This document shows positions 63,212 to 64,000 of a stretch of DNA of 64,000 bases, one piece after another. The notes under the pieces are model-generated. The model worked only from the letters and a program-made list of their open reading frames with translations, did not search any database and was not told the origin of the DNA. Numbering within the stretch: the first letter of the stretch is position 1; the number at the start of each line of letters is the position of its first letter. The stretch is from an uncultured Bacilli bacterium (GTDB taxonomy: Bacteria > Bacillota_I > Bacilli_A > RF39 > UBA660): assembly GCA_934141535.1 (NCBI GenBank), contig CAKPCH010000001.1:124001-188000 (forward strand), in the 5' to 3' direction. The position numbers and the translations under genes were made by a program.

Positions 63212-64000
63212 ATTTAACTCCTTTCATATTTAAAGTTGTTTTCATAATAATTTTATCAAATACAAGTAATAAACTTGGAAGTACTAATATTACTGTTAAC
63301 ATACTTATTATAGATCCTCTAGATAATAATGTACAAATAGAACCTATCATATCTATTTTAGTATAGAGTGCTACACCTATAGTAGCAGCAAAGAAACAAA
63401 GTGCTGAAACTATAATTGATGGTACTGTAGTACTTAATGTTTCTTTCATAGCACTATATTTATTACTTATTTCTTTTCTATCACCTAAATATTTATTTGA
63501 CATTAATATTGCATAATCTATGGTTGCTCCAAGTTGTATTGTACCTACTACAATGCTTGCTATAAAAGGTAAGCTTGTATTTGTAAAGTATGCTACTGAC
63601 ATATTTGTAAATATAGCAAACTCTATTGTTAATACTAATATTACTGGTAAACTTATAGATTTTAATACAAACATCATTATAAAGAATATTACTATAATAG
63701 ATATATAGTTTACTACTCTAAAGTCATGTGAGGCTGTTTCTACTAAGTCTTTCATTAAAGGTCCTTCACCTGCTATAATACCTTTTTTATCATATTTATA
63801 AACAATATTTTTTATTTCATCTACTTGATCATTTAATTTATCACTTGCTATTTCATAAGATGAATTTACTATTATAAGTTGATATTTATCATTATCTACA
63901 ATCTTAATTAAATCTTCATCTAACATTTCTTTTGGAAGTCCAAAATCTAATATAGAGTTAGGTGCTAAAACTAAATCTATTCCTTTAACATTTTTTAATT
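63201..64000 (-). CDS. MMPL family transporter, N-terminal part beyond window
   Basis: The reading frame stays open to the window edge upstream of the internal ATG at 63926, so the gene continues outside. The visible C-terminal part (about 266 residues) has an outer segment ending in a membrane helix cluster: VVNYISIIVIFFIMMFVLK, VGTIQLGATIDYAILMSNKYL (typical RND/MMPL DYA motif) and a final pair of helices. Such proteins export lipids or hydrophobic compounds by proton force; the cargo is unknown. Confidence 0.88.
   Translation of the reverse strand, partial: LKNVKGIDLVLAPNSILDFGLPKEMLDEDLIKIVDNDKYQLIIVNSSYEIASDKLNDQVDEIKNIVYKYDKKGIIAGEGPLMKDLVETASHDFRVVNYISIIVIFFIMMFVLKSISLPVILVLTIEFAIFTNMSVAYFTNTSLPFIASIVVGTIQLGATIDYAILMSNKYLGDRKEISNKYSAMKETLSTTVPSIIVSALCFFAATIGVALYTKIDMIGSICTLLSRGSIISMLTVILVLPSLLLVFDKIIMKTTLNMKGVKYEK

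Noticed and set aside
1..64000. Reverse transcriptase or template repeat for the DGR within this window
   Set aside because: No open frame shows reverse-transcriptase motifs such as YxDD, and no A-rich near-copy of the cassettes is visible outside the coding copies.

Overview
The window is very AT-rich (roughly a quarter G+C) and gene-dense, with almost all genes on the minus strand. The core genes point to a fermentative, anaerobic low-GC Firmicute of the Bacilli type: the DnaB/DnaI primosome pair, AddAB, the YfmF/YfmH pair, YunB, the str ribosomal operon, pyruvate:ferredoxin oxidoreductase plus pyruvate formate-lyase, and a HgdC-type dehydratase activase. Uncultured gut lineages near RF39 or Erysipelotrichia would fit, but that is inference. 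TGA ends several genes (for example at 19552, 25352 and 30291), so the standard bacterial code applies. No gap between genes exceeds about 300 bases.

Layout. 1-818: a surface-protein gene cut by the left edge. 985-6362: addA and addB. 6445-10007: two surface-protein genes. 10174-13353: a metallopeptidase-like gene, dnaI and dnaB. 13449-16163: a three-domain surface protein. 16312-27848: yunB, a CBS protein, a zinc-ribbon membrane protein, secG, yfmH/yfmF, deoD, a YihY protein, rpoZ, pyrimidine-nucleoside phosphorylase and topA. 28084-35978: a pilin-type surface protein, a broken Rpn nuclease gene, a dehydratase-activase locus with a surface-protein gene in its middle, a DUF1540 protein, a FemABX protein and a small TasA/CalY-like protein. 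36075-40510: tuf, fusA, rpsG, rpsL and their promoter. 40559-49429: a two-gene unknown operon, nifJ, a Fic toxin/antitoxin pair, pflA and pflB. 49431-64000: ligA, a kinase-like protein, an acyltransferase, tRNA-Arg, an HD protein, a full Rpn nuclease, ddl/murF/hydrolase, mnmA, small membrane proteins and an MMPL exporter cut by the right edge.

The most interesting system is a dispersed family of secreted proteins. They combine unrelated N-terminal export modules (TasA/CalY-like, a second signal-anchor type, and a type IV pseudopilin) with a shared Cys-containing domain ending in a GYWT...GVRPVI lectin-like fold. In three copies the 87-base stretch between these anchors (9096-9182, 28123-28209, 31450-31536) looks like a variable region of a diversity-generating retroelement (DGR). 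Codons vary at their first two bases while the third base stays C or T, A-free codons between them stay fixed, G+C rises to about half, and identical anchors flank the stretch. A fourth copy (13494-13577) has the anchors but AT-rich content. No reverse transcriptase or template repeat lies in this window, so the machinery, if present, would act from elsewhere. Four of these genes also share a promoter/leader cassette, which suggests joint regulation.
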